Positions 13,264 to 27,207 of a stretch of DNA of 64,000 nucleotides are shown piece by piece. Source of the stretch: Stropharia rugosoannulata (lineage: Eukaryota; Basidiomycota; Agaricomycetes; Agaricales; Strophariaceae); contig JANCIK010000012.1 of assembly GCA_028532985.1 (NCBI GenBank), positions 2,666,001 through 2,730,000 of the forward strand, written 5' to 3'. The position numbers and the translations under genes were made by a program. The notes beneath the pieces were generated by a model. That model was not told where the DNA came from, did not search any database, and was given only the letters and a program-made list of their open reading frames with translations. Numbering within the stretch: the first letter of the stretch is position 1; every line of letters starts with the position of its first letter.

Positions 13264-13960
13264 TACAGTCATTCACCGGCCAATGAGACACACGGCCCAA
13301 TGAGACAAACTTGTCCTGTGGGCTCATTTCTTCACCAAACCTCTCGGAGTTTTTTGATTTATATTGATATAATGTATGTCCATACTATATGCGTGTTTCA
13401 GAGCACAGAAACTATTTGATGGCTCAGAATGTCTATATCACCTGGCTTGATAGAGAAATTTGAAAATGCCTTGTCCATTTTCTCAAGTATTTATCAGTAA
13501 ACTTTCAATATTTTCGCATACATCATTTAATATACTTAAAACCTACTTTTAAAACTCACCAGACTCAATGTAAAAGAATTGTAAGGTTGAAAAGACGCCA
13601 AAGAGAACAATTTTTACTGAAATAGACTGTTGGTCACAGCATGTCACTCGCGCTATTTTTGGTAGACGAGGCAAAGACGACGAACAGAAGCGGGCGCGGT
13701 GTGTGACTAAGCATCAAATCCTTCCAACTTAGGCAGGAGTGACACTGTCTCATTGGGCCGTGTTCCCCTGATAAGCCCCCATTTCACTGATAGCATACGA
13801 TGGACTACACACTTTAGCTATACTCACTAAATAATACCATATTTCAATATAGTAAGTGTATATCTACATTTTGGTCAATTTACATTATAATTTTTGGGTC
13901 TTAAACATTTCTCCGAGGCCAGAAAGATTTGGTTGTCTCATTGGCCGGTGAATGACTGTA
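13264..13960. mobile_element. MITE of Tc1/mariner type (copy 1)
   Basis: This 697-bp element begins TACAGTCATTCACCGG and ends with the exact complement. The terminal inverted repeats are perfect over 27 bp and the outermost bases are the TA expected of a Tc1/mariner target duplication. A second inverted pair lies inside (ACGGCCCAATGAGACA at 13293, complement at 13746). The interior is AT-rich without a coding frame. A relative with the same ends lies at 19046. Confidence 0.8.
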
Positions 13961-15203
13961 CTAATAGTATGTGTTGTGTGTCACTGTAAAGCGTATACAA
14001 CTATGATCATGCTCGTTAAAACTGAGATTCTAGTTGTAATACCCCGAAGACATGAATTGACATTGATCATTCCTGAGGTTTATAACTTGATGTAGTCTCT
14101 TTACAAGTAAACCGCCATGTTTTACTTGCCAATATGGCAAAGCGTGATTGGCGCTCCGGCTGGGAAGTATGTGATATATTGGCATGACGAGGTTTGATAT
14201 AACTTTGGATTTATTAATGGAGACGCCTACGTGCGTATTGGACTATCGGTCTGCAGGCCACCAAGTTACACTATGCGCGATTAGATGATAAAATGGTGTA
14301 CGCTGATCTTACAATTGTCCCCACGGAGCTGCAATTTTTATCAGATGATAGCATGTGTTGAGTAATGTCCTTGATACCGTGCAACTCATGGGGGTCGTTT
14401 GTCTGACCAGAATTCACTCATGTGCCTCGTGTCTGTTGTGGAAAGTAATAAATAGATTGGGAACAAATATTTTTTCTTTATTCTCCGGATTTGGGATGCT
14501 CGTGGAAGATGCACGGACGCTTTAATGCTGTGCCAATATGTCTTCCGCGGATTCTATTTCTCGGAGATAAGCCTTATCTCTTCTTCATCTTGACAGCAGA
14601 CAAGACGAAGTACTTGAGGTTACTACGAGGGACACACGTTGTACCAGTATTAAAAGAAGGCTTAAAAAGAAGATTAATTTCTACGTGCCTTCAGAGAATG
14701 TTAACTCAGGCAGTCTTGGTTCACCGACGTCTCAAGGTCGCACAGATACAGATTAATGTCACAGCCAATGACAAAAAATTGAAGTCGCGTGGATAACATG
14801 AAGCGGTTGGGAACCCCATACCCTGATGTAGTTTGTTTGTGGGGCCGAGTCAACCATTTTTCTCACACAGCGTCAACACGACCTCGGTTTGAAATCGATG
14901 CGAGAAGTACTTAGCGCAGTTGGTCTACAGTGACTCATATCGATAAAGACATATGGACACTAAGCCTCAGAGTTGGAATCCCACAGCGAACACGTTTTGT
15001 CCATTGCTACCTCCTTCATTCCGAGACACTTGATTGAGTGTGAGCGCTTGATCATCGACTATAGTATTGCGATACTGTGACTATCTTACAGTGCTGAGTC
15101 TGCCAGGGGATTTTGAACGATTTATAGGCTCACGTTTGTACCTTGTGTTATTGTCTTAACGTATCCAGAGTCTTGCACTGCTAGCCCAGCCACATATACG
15201 CAC

Positions 15204-15758
15204 ATGTACCCAACTACACATCCATTATCACGCCTCCATACATTGGCCCATGTTGCTCTGTCTGACGAATCAGACCAATCAGTGAATGGCTTGCAAGCGC
15301 ATCTCAATACAGAGTCCAAAGCACTTCATATCGCTACAAAGACTGGAAAGAAGAATCGACGGCAGAGGATACAGGAGTTTCTAGATGACCCGCGCATTCT
15401 TCTCTTCTCCAAAAACTATGTAGCGTGCCGAGGATGCTGCTCAGACTTGAAGTTGGATGACAAAAGGGACTTTTACCCTGATGCGTGGATAAAGCATAGC
15501 CGCCGTTGCAGAGCCCTTAGCAGGACCTGCTTTATGGTACCCATCACTTCCAGAGTTGGTTCATTTCTCTTTTGGAACTTCTTTATTGATAAAATTTACT
15601 TATCAGAAAGGCAAGCTGTCCACGAACAAACAGCTGGTAGCATGGAGATCCGGCCATTGGGAGGAGTCAGGTCTGCAGCCTTTCTTCCTACCTTTACAAT
15701 CTACACATGGCCAAGTCTAGCCGAAGTAGTTTTACGAGCATTGTCATTTAAAAGCTGA
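15204..15758 (+). CDS. Hypothetical protein or gene remnant with a CxxC..HxxxxC zinc-ribbon-like motif
   Basis: An ORF of 184 codons. Residues around 45-110 (RRQRIQEFLDDPRILLFSKNYVACRGC, then W..H..RC) have the layout CxxC - about 21 residues - HxxxxC. It resembles the repeated 'FLxxDPxVxxxxPxxVxCxxCxxWIKL' module common in Agaricomycete hypothetical proteins that may bind DNA or zinc. The C-terminal third looks non-conserved, and splicing or truncation is likely. No function can be assigned. Confidence 0.45.
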   Translation: MYPTTHPLSRLHTLAHVALSDESDQSVNGLQAHLNTESKALHIATKTGKKNRRQRIQEFLDDPRILLFSKNYVACRGCCSDLKLDDKRDFYPDAWIKHSRRCRALSRTCFMVPITSRVGSFLFWNFFIDKIYLSERQAVHEQTAGSMEIRPLGGVRSAAFLPTFTIYTWPSLAEVVLRALSFKS

Positions 15759-16517
15759 CGTTCTTGGGTACACAATATTGTTCATGGATATTTTTCCTGA
15801 TTATGTTGTAAATAGGGGAACAATGCACCTCTAGAGTATATCAGGAATCTACTACACAATGTGCCATAACTACATCTAAATCAAACTTTTCCACTCAGCG
15901 AGCGTACTTCCTAGTAGGAACATTTGTCCGTTCAGATAACAACACGCATTGTATTCCGCTTATTTAGAATGTCATAACGCACGGCGGGGGTACTATTTTT
16001 TCCAGCTAATTATTGCACTTTTTATAGCTTTGACTCCGTTGCAGAAATATTAAAAACTATATCTTATTACCACATATAACTCGTTAATTAGAGTTACGGC
16101 TAAACAGAACGGGAAATTTTAACCCTTAGGTCCGAAGTCAGTGTACTTTATGTACCCACACAGTATAAGACAGAAAAACTCATGCAGATTACATAACACG
16201 GGAGTCCGCGATGGATCAGCCAGCGCCCATTTCATCAATCACATACCGCCTCCGAGGTCCTGATTTTCTTTCCAGCATGTTTTACACAATTTCACCTCTA
16301 TCAGGAGGTGAACAAATGTTTTTTCCAACTTTCCATCCCGAGCTTGTTTCCTCCACGCTTTCTGGACGCTTTATGTGGACGCATATTCTTACCTGGCCGT
16401 ATACATTCCGTTGAACACGAGGCGTTGATGGGCTCTTAATGGCCATTGATAATCTGAAGGGCCTTCTCTGTCGCTCTTTGTACCTAACAGATAAATACCT
16501 CGACTTTCAGTCGAAAA

Positions 16518-16665
16518 ATGTCAGTGTCTTTGCGCTGCTTTCTTGAGCATCACTTTCGAACCATGGCTGGCTACTGTGTCGACGATTCCCCCCTCACCGC
16601 ATATCTCTTCAACGAGACTTCATCATCTACTTCAGGTTTTACGCAAGGGCGTATATCAAGTCGTA
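16518..16665 (+). pseudogene. Possible gene fragment ending at the foldback element
   Basis: An open frame starting at ATG 16518 (MSVSLRCFLEHHF) runs into the left end of the foldback block. Rejoining the flanks across the TA duplication keeps it open for only about ten more codons (KVELAHLNLC, then stop). No domain is recognised; it may be chance. Confidence 0.2.
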
Positions 16666-18192
16666 TGGTGAGTTATTTGCACCGCATTCTCACGCGCCCC
16701 CGCCCCCCAACTCGGCAAGCCAGACCACTTTCCATCGTGCTGTACTTCGCAAGGATCACTTAAGTACACAAGCATACTTATATTTCTAACCCCCTGCGTG
16801 AAACTCTCAATGGAATTATATGTATTCGCTCAATATTCACTCGATTTTCACTGCCATCATTCCGAGGCTGATGAATATGGTGAGTTATTTGCACCATATT
16901 CTCACGCGCCCCCCCGGACTGATCTGAGTGCCCGCCCCCCAACTCAGAGGGCCTTAACTCATGGGTTGGCAGATAATTGCTTCAGATGGTTCCTATTGTG
17001 TAAGTGTTGGATAATATCGACTCTAAATGTATTTTGTAGCATTTTTTTACTGTCTAATTTCAAATTATTGATGTAAGGCAGTCACAACGTATAATCCAGT
17101 TTCTGCTTCGATTCTGGAGTACTTTTAAGTGTATTATACATAAATAAGACATATAATACATATACTGTTGGAATCAAGTGAGGAAGGCGCTATATTCTCT
17201 GTAAATTCTCTATAAACTTGCTTGTTGTTGCAGCATCAGGAAATTGTCCTGGTCATTCTGCTTATTATCATTGATTTGTTTCAAGTAAAATACACATAAC
17301 TAGGTTATCCCTTATCTATATACACTTATATGACATTGAAACCACATATTCAAATTTGTTGCTCTGAGTCGGGGCGGGCAAACTTGAATGTCGGGGGGGA
17401 AATCAGGCGTGGGAATTCATCAGCCTCGGAATGATGGCGGTGAAAATGGAGTGAATATTGAGCGAATACATATAATTTCATTGAGAATTTCACGGAGGGG
17501 GTTAGAAATATGGGTATGCTTGTGTACTTAAGTGATCCTTGCAAAGTACAGCACGATGGAAAGTAGTCTGGCTTGCCGAGTTGGGGGGCGGGCACTCAGA
17601 TCAGTCCGGGGGGGGCGCGTGAGAATATGGTGCAAATAACTCACCATAGATGAATTCCCACGCCTGATTTCCCCCCCGACATTCAAGTTTGCCCGCCCCG
17701 ACTCAGAGCAACAAATTTGAATATGTGGTTTCAATGTCATATAAGTGTATATATATAAGGGCTAACCTAGTTATGTGTATTTTATTTGAAAAAAATCAAT
17801 GGTAATAAGCAGAATGACCAGGACAAGTTCCTGATGTTGCAACAACAGGCATGTTTAGATAGAATTTACAGAGAATATAGCGTCTTCCTCACTTGATTCC
17901 AACATTATATGTATTTTCTAATTTATTTATGTATAATACACTTAAAAGTACTCCATAATCGAAGCAGAAATTGGATTATACATTGTGACTGCCTTACATC
18001 AATAATTTGAAATTAGATAGTAAAAAAATGCTACAAAATACATTTAGAGTCGATATTATCCAATGCTTACACAATAGGAACCATCTGAAGCAATTATCTG
18101 CCGACCCATGAGTTAAGGCCCTCTGAGTTGGGGGGCGGGCACTCAGATCAGTCCGGGGGGGCGCGTGAGAATATGGTGCAAATAACTCACCA
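16666..18192. repeat. Interlocked long inverted repeats (foldback element), TA-flanked
   Basis: The block is built as A-B-A'-B'. A (16666-16875) is the inverse of A' (17414-17646), and B (16878-17413) is the inverse of B' (17649-18192), all at high identity. Four copies of the end sequence GGTGAGTTATTTGCACC mark 16668, 16880, 17644 (inverted) and 18190 (inverted), each next to TA. B also ends in a related C-rich repeat (CCCGACATTCAAG.. at 17650-17710). The whole block is bounded by TA at 16664-16665 and 18193-18194. It looks like two MITE-like elements inserted in or next to each other and duplicated in inverted orientation. No protein is encoded. Confidence 0.8.
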
Positions 18193-18222
18193 TAAAGTCG
18201 AGCTGGCTCACCTCAACCTCTG

Positions 18223-18570
18223 TTGAATTTTATTATTTCCACGGCGGATGGTATCACCAAAATTGCACGAAGCGTTCAAGAGAAAGGACGAGTTGCAGAA
18301 TGGGTTACTACTTCCATTGGGCAATCATTAATGTTGTCAACTGTACTTCTGTCTCATGACTTGGGAATTACGCAGCCAACTCGCATAAGCTCTTTGCTGC
18401 TGAATGTTGTGAATGAGCGTACACATAAGTGGGTAATTTTGGCTCTGAATCTGCTTCAAGACACTAAACGACTGCTTAGGGTATATACAGTCATTATAGA
18501 CCATGCTGATTTCAAGATTTCCTGTTTTTCCGTTGAGGGGGAGACAAAATGTGCGGTTAGTTCTCTTTAG
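18223..18570 (+). CDS. Hypothetical ORF downstream of the foldback element
   Basis: 115 codons, open to the left up to the foldback boundary, so it could be the 3' part of a gene cut by the insertion. The sequence is helical and leucine-rich (ISSLLLNVVNERTHKWVILALNLLQDTKRLL) without a recognised motif. Confidence 0.25.
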   Translation: MNFIISTADGITKIARSVQEKGRVAEWVTTSIGQSLMLSTVLLSHDLGITQPTRISSLLLNVVNERTHKWVILALNLLQDTKRLLRVYTVIIDHADFKISCFSVEGETKCAVSSL

Positions 18571-19045
18571 TTCTACTATTGTCAATAAAGTGATAAAGAA
18601 TCATCGCAGATGTACATGCAATCATCTACTTTTAATGCAGAGGGATCTCCGATCTACGAGCTCGTTGTTAATCGAAACAGAGTTACCGGAAGATGGGACT
18701 CAGGTGTCCTGCGTGAATACGAGCGGAAGTGTGATCAAGGGGGAATACTAATTAGTTTCGTTACATTTTGTGTCCTATTCCTCAATTTCTTCTAATCGTG
18801 GTAGGTGTGATTAATCACCTGAGTCATGGTAGTATATCAAATTACCAGTCAATTTCAATGTAATCTCTTTCCGCTTCCTCTGTCTCTGTGGTGTGTAGTC
18901 GTCGCAGTGCAGCCGTGTTTACATCTATATCATGTAGCATTATTTTTAGATGTGCTATTACTTATTAAATACCGTTCCGGCTTTTGATGCATCTATAATT
19001 GGACCCGTTGAATGCGCACCGTGACTAGAACTAATTTTATAGCTT

Positions 19046-19731
19046 TACAGTCATTCACCGGTCAGTGGGGCACCTAAATGTAGATCTGCAATTTGAACAC
19101 CATATTAAATCAATTTTTATTACTTTTACTACATAATACATAGCATATAGTCTAAATCCACATGCTTGTATAGTCTGATTAGTTAAATTTATGTGTTGAA
19201 CATATAATCGCACATTATCAGTGTTTCGAGCGCAGATCAGCTGTTTCCTAGTCAGTGGGGCGCCGTCACACTCCCTGGTCAGGAAATTTGGTCCGCTTAG
19301 TCACCATTAGTATAAGTAGCCGCCATCACCGATTCCCAACTCTTTACGGTCTTCCTTGAATGTGACATGATGTGACATATTTTATCTTGCCGTCAAATTT
19401 GAGCAACATAACACTCTTTGTCTCATTTACAGCGCATTCACCAGCTCCGAGTAAATAATAATAGTCCACATTACTCTTATAATAGCAGGAAATGGTTTTG
19501 TAGCAAAAAAAACCGACAAATGTTAAGATAGGAATAAAACTCATCATTTGATAGAAAATTCAGTAATATGCATTTTATGAGACATTAAAAAGGCTTCAAG
19601 CTTAGGTGATAGATATTTTATATCTCTATACAGCACAGAGAGTTGAGTTGGATCAGTTATGTAACAATTGAGGTCGTAAATTAGGTTTGACCCATTGAGT
19701 GGGGTAACCCATTGACCGGTGAATGACTGTA
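19046..19731. mobile_element. MITE of Tc1/mariner type (copy 2), just upstream of SPE3-LYS9
   Basis: This 686-bp element begins TACAGTCATTCACCGG and ends with its complement, bounded by TA. The first 19 bases of the ends equal those of the element at 13264, after which the two families diverge (GTCAGTGGGG versus CCAATGAGAC). The interior is AT-rich and non-coding. Its right end lies 262 bp before the start codon at 19994, so it forms part of the upstream region of that gene. Confidence 0.78.
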
Positions 19732-19993
19732 GGTTATAAACATCATAGGGATATTTATTACATAGCCATGCATTTTCAAAGTTTGCTCAAGGTTGTTGTA
19801 TTGTGCTCTTCAGCACACTCAGCTAGCGTAACCCCGTGTGGAGACCTTTCAATGTTAGCTATAATTACTCCTGATCATAGCTGTTTTATGATAAGATGTT
19901 TCCACGGCTATGAGTCACTTTATCAATCGAAATTTCGCACCTTTTAGGTCTCTTGTTCTTCTCAGACAACTACTAGTACGTATATTTTATGAT

Positions 19994-22516
<2,523 letters not shown>

Positions 22517-22880
22517 TTATTTCGCGTGATGATTACGCAGGGCGCGAAGGTCAGGTATTTTAAGACACCTACATGTCATCAAACCTTATCTTGAGACAGA
22601 AAAATGTCTAACTTGAATGTTGAAGTCCCAGACGCTCTAAAATGTTCAAAACTTGATCTGCCGCGCTAATATCCTTTCGTCACTTCGTGCATGCTCCGCA
22701 TCGTAGGCATTGACGTCTGGCGTTCCCGACGAGTGTACACTTTGTTCAGACTAATTTATACTTATGTAGTGCACATTTGAGAGTCTATTTATAGACATAA
22801 AAACGGTCTATATAGTGTAGTTTGTGTAGAAAAGAACCCTATAGGTGGGTCAATTAAGTAATAGTAACAAAGAACTGTGC

Positions 22881-24245
22881 CTAGTAAAGGTAATCAAAGC
22901 CGCTTCCAGCCTGTGTACGATAAACGTGGATCTGTATAGATAGTTCTTCATTGTGGACAACTTCGTCAGGCTTGCTCAAAACGGAAATTAACTTGAAGAT
23001 GTTCTCCCATTCGGGAACCTGTCGGATGGAATAAGATACCTCTGGATGAGCATAGTATGAGATTCTAGCTCTTCCGAGTTTCTCTAACGGAATTGAAGCC
23101 ATAAGAGTCCTTATGTACACGGCAGAGAATTGGTCAGAGAAGAAAGGAGTTCCTGTATACGACACAAATTTAGTCTCCCGTAAATTAGGAAACGTCGACA
23201 GGTCGTATATGGTGTCTTCAGGTGCCCTGAGTTGAACGGGAGCTGTCCAATATAAGTTAGCTCAACATAGTACTGGGTTCAGGGGGGTAGACTTACCACT
23301 TAATGTTACAAGACGCTCTAAACTGTTTCTGCACAAGTCCACCACGTCTTCGTTGTACCCCCGGCCCTGTGCTGTGTAATCAGAAAGCTCATACAGCTCA
23401 GTGACATCTATTGTATCATCCACAAGCATACGAACGACTCTGTTCTTGCATGGACCTAGCTCGAGCTTCTTTATCTTTGGCCGGGAGTAGCATGGCGGAC
23501 GGTAATATGTGTCATTCTGTAAACCCTCAAACTTGGCTTGCCAGCAAGTCAAACGACTGCCGGAAATCGCAAGTTCGGTCAGATTTGCACAGCTCGATAT
23601 AAATTCTGTCGGAAAGGAGCATACATCAATAAGATGTATCCTTTTTACGAACTGACAAAGACCCATGGACATATAGTCGAGACAATCGCGGGAGGCGCTT
23701 TTCCACCCAGGGAAGAACGTGACACTCTTGAACATAATTTCGGACAGTCGCGTCGAGGAAGAAATGATGCTGCGTGGAAACCCTCTGACTCCGGTGACTT
23801 CGAGGGAGTCGACAATGGAGAGACATATCATATGGAGGGAATCTTCAATGTGCTGTTGATATACAGATTCTAGGAAATATTCTTGATGGCTATGGACAAA
23901 AGCCAAAGTGAAGGAATGATGATATGTGAAGTTTTTTCGGATTTGTAGGAGAACACTGGAGAGGGGAGGACCAAGCCCGGCTAGTGAAAGATGCTGCTCC
24001 GTGGCAGTTAACTTGGTAACGTAAGTTGAGATGACGGGATTGTTCTCCAGGATTCCACAGAACTGCGTTGCATCCTCATTGGTGATGAGTTTGACGCTTG
24101 ACAAGAGGTGCTTTTGGAACTCTGACTGGAGCGATCTGCAGACCAGCGAGAAAGCTCTGAGGCTGTCGTTGTCGCCAACAAGCTCGTTGCTAATAAGGGC
24201 GAAGAGCTCTTGGGGCAAACGAGGGCATCTGGAAGGAAAATCCAT
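22881..24245 (-). CDS. F-box-like protein
   Basis: Two exons, 24245-23297 and 23242-22881, joined by a 54-bp GTAAG..ACAG intron, give 436 residues. The start MDFPSRCPRLPQELFALISNEL is chosen because it begins the degenerate F-box (PRLPQELFALISNEL..LRAFSLVCRSLQSEFQKHLLSSVKL). The remainder is irregular leucine-rich sequence (LSEIMFKSVTFF, NLTELAISGSRL, IKKLELGPC, NSLERLVTLS), as in Agaricomycete F-box proteins. Such proteins are expected to recruit substrates to an SCF ubiquitin ligase through Skp1; the substrate is unknown. A decayed relative lies upstream on the same strand at 25139-25729. Confidence 0.78.
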
Positions 24246-25138
24246 GCGATGCAGGTATGTGTCCAGAGTTGAAAGATGGACAGGAGAATATGTGAGGTGA
24301 TATTGGTACAACGGAGGTTTGTTTGAAGGGTCGCCCACTCGCCTTCCCTCTCTTTTGAAGTGGGTTTTATACCTACCCGCATTTCTTAGGCGCTGCTTTA
24401 GGCAGCCGTGACCACAAGTGGCCACTTATGTTGCTCCTGTTTCCTTTTTGGATTAAAATCGCTATATGGCGCAGTTCGCGCCAGGATCTTTTGTTCGGCA
24501 ATCAAAAATGTACCCACCCGATATGATCGTATTGGACAGAGTACTATAGGGTGTGGCACAAACGCGGATCGGTGCAAATGGGTGGGAATCGACTGTTCAG
24601 AATAAGTTAATGTTACTCGATTTGTTACCCCTGTATTATCTAGGGCCAAAGCAAATCTCTCGCACATATCAGCGCGTACTTTGCACAAATTCCACATATA
24701 ATCACTTATAAGCACCGGTTCGTACACGTTCTGCGTCGTATATTACGCATTGGAAGTGTTTTTACATATGTGTTATGCTTATGCAGTCGTCTATAAACTT
24801 ACAGCACGCGCGCGACCCGCAAAAACTTCTGAACTGCCCGCACGCACCCCATACAAAGGCGCGTGTGTGTCTCACTTACCCGAACAACCCATTTTCCTCC
24901 GGCCAGTGCTTTACGGTCACGTATGTAGCATAAATAGGTATACTGTCCCTACGGGCGCTTAAATATACCGCAATGTATTTACTAGAAACTTCTATAGTAC
25001 GTATATTACCATTATTATTACTAATACCCATTCAAATGAGCACTATCAACGACGCTGACGCAAATTTCATCGAAGTCAAAGTGGACGACAACATCCATGG
25101 CCACCCTAATCTCGCCCAGACGATGCATATGCTCAGCC

Positions 25139-25729
25139 TTACTGCGACGGTTCGAAATAAACTCCAAGACGTTCTACCATTCGGGAGTCTGCCAAACGTA
25201 ATTCAGTGAGTTCGGATACCGCATTCATAATATGCATGGTCTCTCCTTCCGCAGCGTGCCTACTAGAAGAGTAAGATTCCGACTGAACGAACGTCAGCGT
25301 AAAGAAACCACAATAATTGTAATCCCTTCGACGTTCTGCTCTGCGATTTTCTGCACGACGCAGGTCAGCGGCGCACAAAGAGTCCAGGGGATGGTCCTCG
25401 GGTGCAAACATGTCGCTGGGTCGCAGTCAATCTGGTAATATAGGCCGCGATAATGGATAATAGAATTAGGTTGCAGGTCGTCGTTCAAAAGCGACGTGGC
25501 ATCGTCATTGGTCGCCAGTTTGACGCTGGATAAAAAGATACTTCTGCGACCCTGGACGGAGCGACCTGCAAACGAGCGAGAGAGCCTGAAAGGTGGCGTT
25601 GTCACCCACGAGTTGGGCGACAATAAGATCGAGCAGTTCTTGTGGAAGACGAGGCCCGGCGTATGTAGCACAAGAATCCATCAGGCGCAGTTGAAGTGCA
25701 GTAGGAATTGGGAAAGTACGGCCAGCCAT
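25139..25729 (-). pseudogene. Decayed F-box gene copy
   Basis: The start (ATG 25729; MAGRTFPIPTALQLRLMDS, then PRLPQELLDLIVAQLVGDNATFQALSLVCRSLRPGSQKYL) closely parallels the intact F-box gene at 22881-24245. After QKYL a frameshift moves the homologous continuation (FLSSVKLATNDDATSLL) into another frame, and a third frame carries ELTELRLADSRM further on. The C-terminal leucine-rich part is largely missing. Interpretation as a pseudogene rests on these shifts. Confidence 0.65.
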
Positions 25730-25799
25730 GGATTTCTTACTCTATATAGGCCCCAGAGGATAAAAGGTCACGTCGAACAATGTAGATGGCCGTAGGAGG

Positions 25800-27207
25800 C
25801 TGTGGAATGATAATTAAGTAAGAGAATACTTATATGGGCTCAAGCTTCAAGATCCACATCCCTTTAGACGACCGCCACTTGTCCTATAATGGCCACCACC
25901 ACCACCCAATTGCCTTTTTTCGGACAACGCCCAAGCAGGCCACTACCAAAGACACACAAATGGGCACAACCAAGCCTACGCGAGGTGGGCGGGGATGGAT
26001 ACATCCGACACGGTGCGGCGCGTCATGCGCCAGCCACTGACCTGGTACACCCAGACACGGGGACGTGGACAGGCGCGGATCGCATGCTCAACCCTCCCCG
26101 CCAACCGGGGCTTATGCGGACTTAAGCTGTAGCGCACGTACCACCTACCACACCACGCATAGTCCTGAGAGCTATGCCTCCTCCGCACATCGCACCCTTA
26201 TCCGAAAAAAATATGCATCTCAGGTACACGCCCCCGTGCCGGACAGGGCCAGGACAGGTAGAGGACGGTGGCGCTGAGGCGACGTTCAGCCTAGCTGCGC
26301 TCCACTGACCAGTCAGGCCAGCCATCAGGGGAGGCAGGATGCGGATGCGGATGCGGTAGAGCGCAATGCAAGTATACGCACAGGGTAATACGAAGCGAGG
26401 CGAGAATATGGATAGCTCAGGACGACGCGGGTGCGCAGCTATCACCGACCCAATGGCTGCCTGACCTATCAAGATCCATATCCAGTGACTACCTGTGCGC
26501 ACCACGCCCGACCGCCCCCGCCCTCGTTCCCGTCCCCGTCCGCCAGCCTCTCCCGAGCACCGGGCAATTCATGTACACGCCGGGCCTCCGCCATCTCGTG
26601 CCACATGCAAATTATATGCAACAAAGCAGAGAAGAGACGCAGCCGCGAACGGCCAGCCAGGATGCGCGGGGGCGAGCGTGGGTGAGGTAGAGCCGGCAGG
26701 ACGGTGAAGGATGGGAAGGGTCTGAGGAAAAGCGGCGACGGGAACAAGACCAGGACCAGGACCAGGACGGGTGAAGCAGAGAGAGATGGGAGGAGGGACA
26801 GACATGTACGTAGACGGACGCAAGGAGGACGGATGGCTGGCTGGGTCGAGCATGTCGTTGCAAGTGAGCATCCAGTTCCAAGTCAAGCCTGCACAGCCAT
26901 AAACCAAAGGAAGATAATCAGCACAGTAGTTCACGACAGTAAGCACCTCACAGATAGCATGAAGTCACTCGAGAACATCCCCAGAACCGTAGTTATCCCG
27001 CTTCATCCGGGCTTCGTAGACGTTTCTCGCTGTTGACTTGTAATGGGAGGACCGAAGTAAACCCTCACCACGATACTCAACCGGCCAAGACATTGAGCGA
27101 GCTTCAAGGTCTATTGATTTGTAGAGAGTAAAAAAAGTTTAACAGTATATTTTGTTTGTTCGGTACCGGTATGGTTATTGCTGGCGCCTGTGCATATATT
27201 ATACGCA
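25800..27207. other. Intergenic, GC-rich, no gene seen
   Basis: Several overlapping open frames exist on both strands because the region is GC-rich and purine/pyrimidine-skewed (for example 26730-26800, GACGGGAACAAGACCAGGAC-like simple sequence). None shows a domain, a splice pattern or similarity to neighbours. It lies downstream of SDH4. Confidence 0.4.

Noticed and set aside
26469..26950. Several long overlapping frames on both strands
   Set aside because: Explained by high GC and low-complexity sequence; no domain, start context or splice pattern.
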